NCBI GenBank assembly: GCA_020052545.1
Contig: JAGVOV010000115.1
Location: 1 to 5,554 of the forward strand
Source of the DNA: an archaeon
GTDB lineage: Archaea > Nanobdellota > Nanobdellia > Woesearchaeales > JAGVOV01
Reading direction: 5' to 3'
DNA length: 5,554 bases
The notes under the pieces are model-generated. The model was not told where the DNA came from and did not search any database. It saw nothing but the letters and a program-made list of their open reading frames with translations. Position 1 is the stretch's first letter. Each line of letters begins with the position of its first letter. A program made the position numbers and the translations under genes. Of this stretch, positions 4,175 through 5,554 are shown piece after piece.

Positions 4175-4743
4175 GGGATATCCTGAACTATTTCTTTGAG
4201 ATTGGGATTTTGAAAAGGGTGAAAAGGAGTGGCTGGTGGGTCGCCGGCGTCAAAGATCCTGAAAGCGTCGCAGATCACAGTTTCAGGGCAGCAGTCCTGG
4301 CATACATAATGGCGGACATGGAAGGCGCGAATCCAGAGAAAGCGTGTTCAATCTGCCTCTTCCATGACCTTGCTGAGGCGAGGATAAATGATCATCATAA
4401 GATATCTGCAAGATACATCAACAAGCATGATGGGGAAGAGAAGGCTTTCATGGAGCAGCTTGAGAGGCTGCCTAAAAAGACAGCAGCAAAGATAGCGAAG
4501 CTTTATCACGATTATGACAATGACAAGATAAAGGAAAGTGTCATAGCGAGAGACGCTGACCTCCTGGAATGCGCGATACAGGCGAAAGAATACATGGAAA
4601 TAGGCCACAAAGAGGCCGGGGACTGGATGAAAAGGATTGATTTACTTCTCAAAACAAAGACGGCGAAGCAGCTCAGCAAGCAGCTCTTCAGGCAGAGCAG
4701 CCATGACTGGTGGCAGGGCTTGAAGAAGAAAGCAAGAAGATAA
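4171..4743 (+). CDS. HD-domain phosphohydrolase, YfbR/HDDC2-like (probable 5'-nucleotidase), 190 aa
   Basis: The protein opens with LKRVKRSGWWVAGVKDPESVADHSF, in which the 'R.GW...V.dPESVADH' signature is typical of the HDDC2/YfbR branch of the HD superfamily. Metal and catalytic residues can be read at His36 (ADHSF), His65-Asp66 (the HD pair in CLFHDLAEA), Glu69, Asp74 (IND) and Asp130 (ARDADLLECAIQAKEY, aligning with the D...E...QA.EY helix of HDDC2). Characterised relatives hydrolyse 5'-deoxyribonucleoside monophosphates to nucleosides with a divalent metal; the substrate here is inferred from the family. The C-terminus (from about 158) is lysine-rich and variable. The start ATG overlaps the translin stop as ATGA, implying translational coupling. 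This suits RNA or oligonucleotide degradation followed by dephosphorylation of the products. The domain call is firm, the exact specificity is not. Confidence 0.92.
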   Translation: MRDILNYFFEIGILKRVKRSGWWVAGVKDPESVADHSFRAAVLAYIMADMEGANPEKACSICLFHDLAEARINDHHKISARYINKHDGEEKAFMEQLERLPKKTAAKIAKLYHDYDNDKIKESVIARDADLLECAIQAKEYMEIGHKEAGDWMKRIDLLLKTKTAKQLSKQLFRQSSHDWWQGLKKKARR

Positions 4744-4744
4744 G

Positions 4745-4752
4745 AAATATAT
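4745..4752 (+). promoter_or_regulatory. Possible internal box A before the serine hydrolase gene
   Basis: AAATATAT at 4745-4752, preceded by purine-rich DNA, has its centre about 27 nt from the ATG at 4776. That is the spacing of a leaderless archaeal promoter. The gap between the two genes has no Shine-Dalgarno, which makes an independent start more plausible. Read-through from the upstream operon remains possible. Confidence 0.4.
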
Positions 4753-4775
4753 CTAAGCTGTCATTAATTCTGGGA

Positions 4776-5327
4776 ATGAATGCGTTCATCTTCCATGGCA
4801 CGGCAGGCTATCCAGGAGAGAACTGGTTTCCGTGGCTGAAAAAAGAGCTTGAAAGTTCAGGCTGTAATGTAATAATTCCGCAATTCCCAACTCCGGAAGG
4901 CCAGACTCTTGGTAATTGGTTTGAGGTTTTTGAGCAGTACAAACAGGATTATGGCCCAGAGACAATCCTGATAGGGCATAGCCTGGGCGGGGCTTTCCTG
5001 TTAAGGGTGCTAGAGAGATATAATGTTAAAATCAAAGCAGCCTTCCTGGTCGCTGCCCCTATCGGGATATTGCCTTTAAAGAATTATGAAACCGACAAGC
5101 CATTCATTGGCCATCAATTTGACTGGGAAAAGATAAGGAAAAACTCGGGCAAATTTTTTGTCTTCCACTCTGACAACGATCCTTTTGTGAGCTTGGGAAA
5201 TGGACAGGAACTGGCAAAAAGACTCGGGACAGAGCTCATCTTCATCCCTAAAGCGGGCCATTTCAACGCTGCAGCCGGCTATCTTAAGTTTGAGACGCTA
5301 TTGGATAGAATTAACGGTCCTCTTTAA
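4776..5327 (+). CDS. RBBP9/YdeN-family alpha/beta serine hydrolase (183 aa)
   Basis: This is a complete small alpha/beta hydrolase. It opens with the first strand and oxyanion loop, NAFIFHGTAGYPGENWFPWL (2-21), where HG, the G..G-N and W are family features. The nucleophile elbow GHSLGG carries Ser69 at the end of the ILIGHS strand. VAAP follows at 92-95, then the acid in FHSDNDPFV with Asp135 as the likely catalytic residue, and GHFN with His162 as the base. Members hydrolyse small esters or amides; physiological substrates are mostly unknown. I chose ATG 4776 because it puts the first strand at residue 2 and gives the usual length of about 180 aa. An in-frame GTG at 4710 would add 22 unconserved residues and overlap the HD gene. 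The gene follows the HD gene by 32 nt and may have its own promoter. The family is secure; the role in this operon is unclear. Confidence 0.92.
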   Translation: MNAFIFHGTAGYPGENWFPWLKKELESSGCNVIIPQFPTPEGQTLGNWFEVFEQYKQDYGPETILIGHSLGGAFLLRVLERYNVKIKAAFLVAAPIGILPLKNYETDKPFIGHQFDWEKIRKNSGKFFVFHSDNDPFVSLGNGQELAKRLGTELIFIPKAGHFNAAAGYLKFETLLDRINGPL

Positions 5328-5331
5328 ACCA

Positions 5332-5353
5332 AACCGCTTGCGCGGATGGTTAA
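5332..5353. terminator. Possible small hairpin between convergent genes
   Basis: CCGC (5334-5337) and GCGG (5342-5345) can form a 4-bp G/C stem with a TTGC loop, in the 43-nt gap between the serine hydrolase gene and the convergent small membrane protein gene. There is no clear T-run, so the terminator call is weak. Confidence 0.25.
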
Positions 5354-5370
5354 AGTGGAAAGGCAGAGAG

Positions 5371-5487
5371 CTATTTCTTTGGTTTCATCACTGCGTATTG
5401 TATTGCCATCGTTATTCTGCCAATAACAAGGCCCATCACAAACACGCAGAAGTATAGAAACCATGCTATTACTTTTGCTGTTTGCAT
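5371..5487 (-). CDS. Small single-span membrane protein (38 aa), function unknown
   Basis: A 38-aa frame starts at ATG 5485-5487 on the minus strand. It encodes one hydrophobic helix (residues about 5-23, KVIAWFLYFCVFVMGLVIG), then a polar-amphipathic stretch and a basic C-terminus ending in MKPKK, expected to stay inside the cell. The coding evidence is the clean composition of a membrane miniprotein, a GTGA Shine-Dalgarno-like element (complement of 5494-5497) 6 nt from the ATG, and a box A (5541-5548) about 57 nt upstream, giving a leader of about 30 nt. The frame is closed by a TGA just upstream, which supports this start. An overlapping 64-aa frame from ATG 5516-5518 is less protein-like. 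The gene is convergent with the serine hydrolase. Genes this short are usually missed, and conservation would be needed for certainty. Confidence 0.6.
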   Translation of the reverse strand: MQTAKVIAWFLYFCVFVMGLVIGRITMAIQYAVMKPKK

Positions 5488-5540
5488 GTTCTTTCACTCT
5501 CTCATGTCTTTCGACCATGGTGAATTGGAAAGCTTATTTA

Positions 5541-5548
5541 TTTATAAA
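5541..5548 (-). promoter_or_regulatory. Box A promoter element for the 38-aa membrane protein
   Basis: The complement of 5541-5548 reads TTTATAAA, within an AT-rich stretch at the right edge. The predicted start is near 5518, giving a leader that holds the GTGA ribosome-binding element. The window ends 6 nt beyond, so a gene in the other direction could share this region. Confidence 0.5.
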
Positions 5549-5554
5549 TTCATC

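Noticed and set aside
4710..4775. GTG-initiated N-terminal extension of the serine hydrolase
   Set aside because: It would add 22 residues before the conserved first strand and overlap the HD gene by 34 nt. The ATG at 4776 fits the family length and a box A.
5324..5518. 64-aa minus-strand frame overlapping the 38-aa membrane protein
   Set aside because: Its composition is unstructured and unlike a domain, and it runs past the hydrolase stop. The overlapping 38-aa frame has a ribosome-binding element and a clear membrane helix. Kept only as an alternative.
1..5554. tRNA, rRNA, CRISPR array, insertion sequence or integrase
   Set aside because: No cloverleaf-like segment, regularly spaced repeats, terminal inverted repeats or transposase/integrase motifs could be seen on either strand by eye.

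Overview
The window looks like part of an archaeal chromosome. The gaps between divergent genes carry archaeal box A (TATA) elements of the TTTATA type, two of them with purine-rich BRE-like sequence upstream, and several lie 27 to 30 nt from the ATG, which points to leaderless or nearly leaderless mRNAs. Arginine is mostly AGG/AGA, isoleucine is often ATA, and the genes are compact with touching or overlapping ends. The gene content (small ribbon-helix-helix proteins, an archaeal-type translin, lysine-rich coiled-coil proteins, uncharacterised membrane proteins) would suit a DPANN lineage such as Woesearchaeota or Pacearchaeota. That placement is an inference; no rRNA or ribosomal marker gene is present.

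Layout. (1) Positions 409 to 1, minus strand: two tandem 45-46 aa ribbon-helix-helix proteins overlapping by 20 nt, directly abutting the 5' end of a third gene cut by the window edge, whose N-terminus resembles archaeal secretion/pilus ATPases. (2) 410-543: AT-rich divergent promoter region with repeats that could be a ribbon-helix-helix operator. (3) 544-1710, plus strand: two soluble, highly charged coiled-coil proteins. The second has a UBA-like helical N-terminus and a Gln-rich linker. (4) 3502 to 1711, minus strand: three consecutive paralogous membrane proteins of about 195 aa, each with five predicted transmembrane segments. The last ends on the base next to the end of the coiled-coil operon. 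(5) 3503-3604: compact divergent promoter region with two mirrored BRE/TATA elements. (6) 3605-5327, plus strand: translin/TRAX-family nuclease, HD-domain phosphohydrolase of the YfbR/HDDC2 type (ATGA overlap), and an RBBP9/YdeN-type serine hydrolase. (7) 5487 to 5371, minus strand: a 38-aa single-span membrane protein.

The left 3.5 kb holds a putative ATPase, two coiled-coil cytoplasmic proteins and a family of small polytopic membrane proteins. These are the kinds of parts expected of a membrane-anchored, ATP-driven surface or secretion assembly, and this is the best candidate here for an undescribed system. The link rests on proximity and protein type only. The right half is a plausible RNA/nucleotide turnover operon: the translin homologue keeps the acidic residues that make TRAX a nuclease, and its coupled partner belongs to a family that dephosphorylates nucleoside monophosphates.
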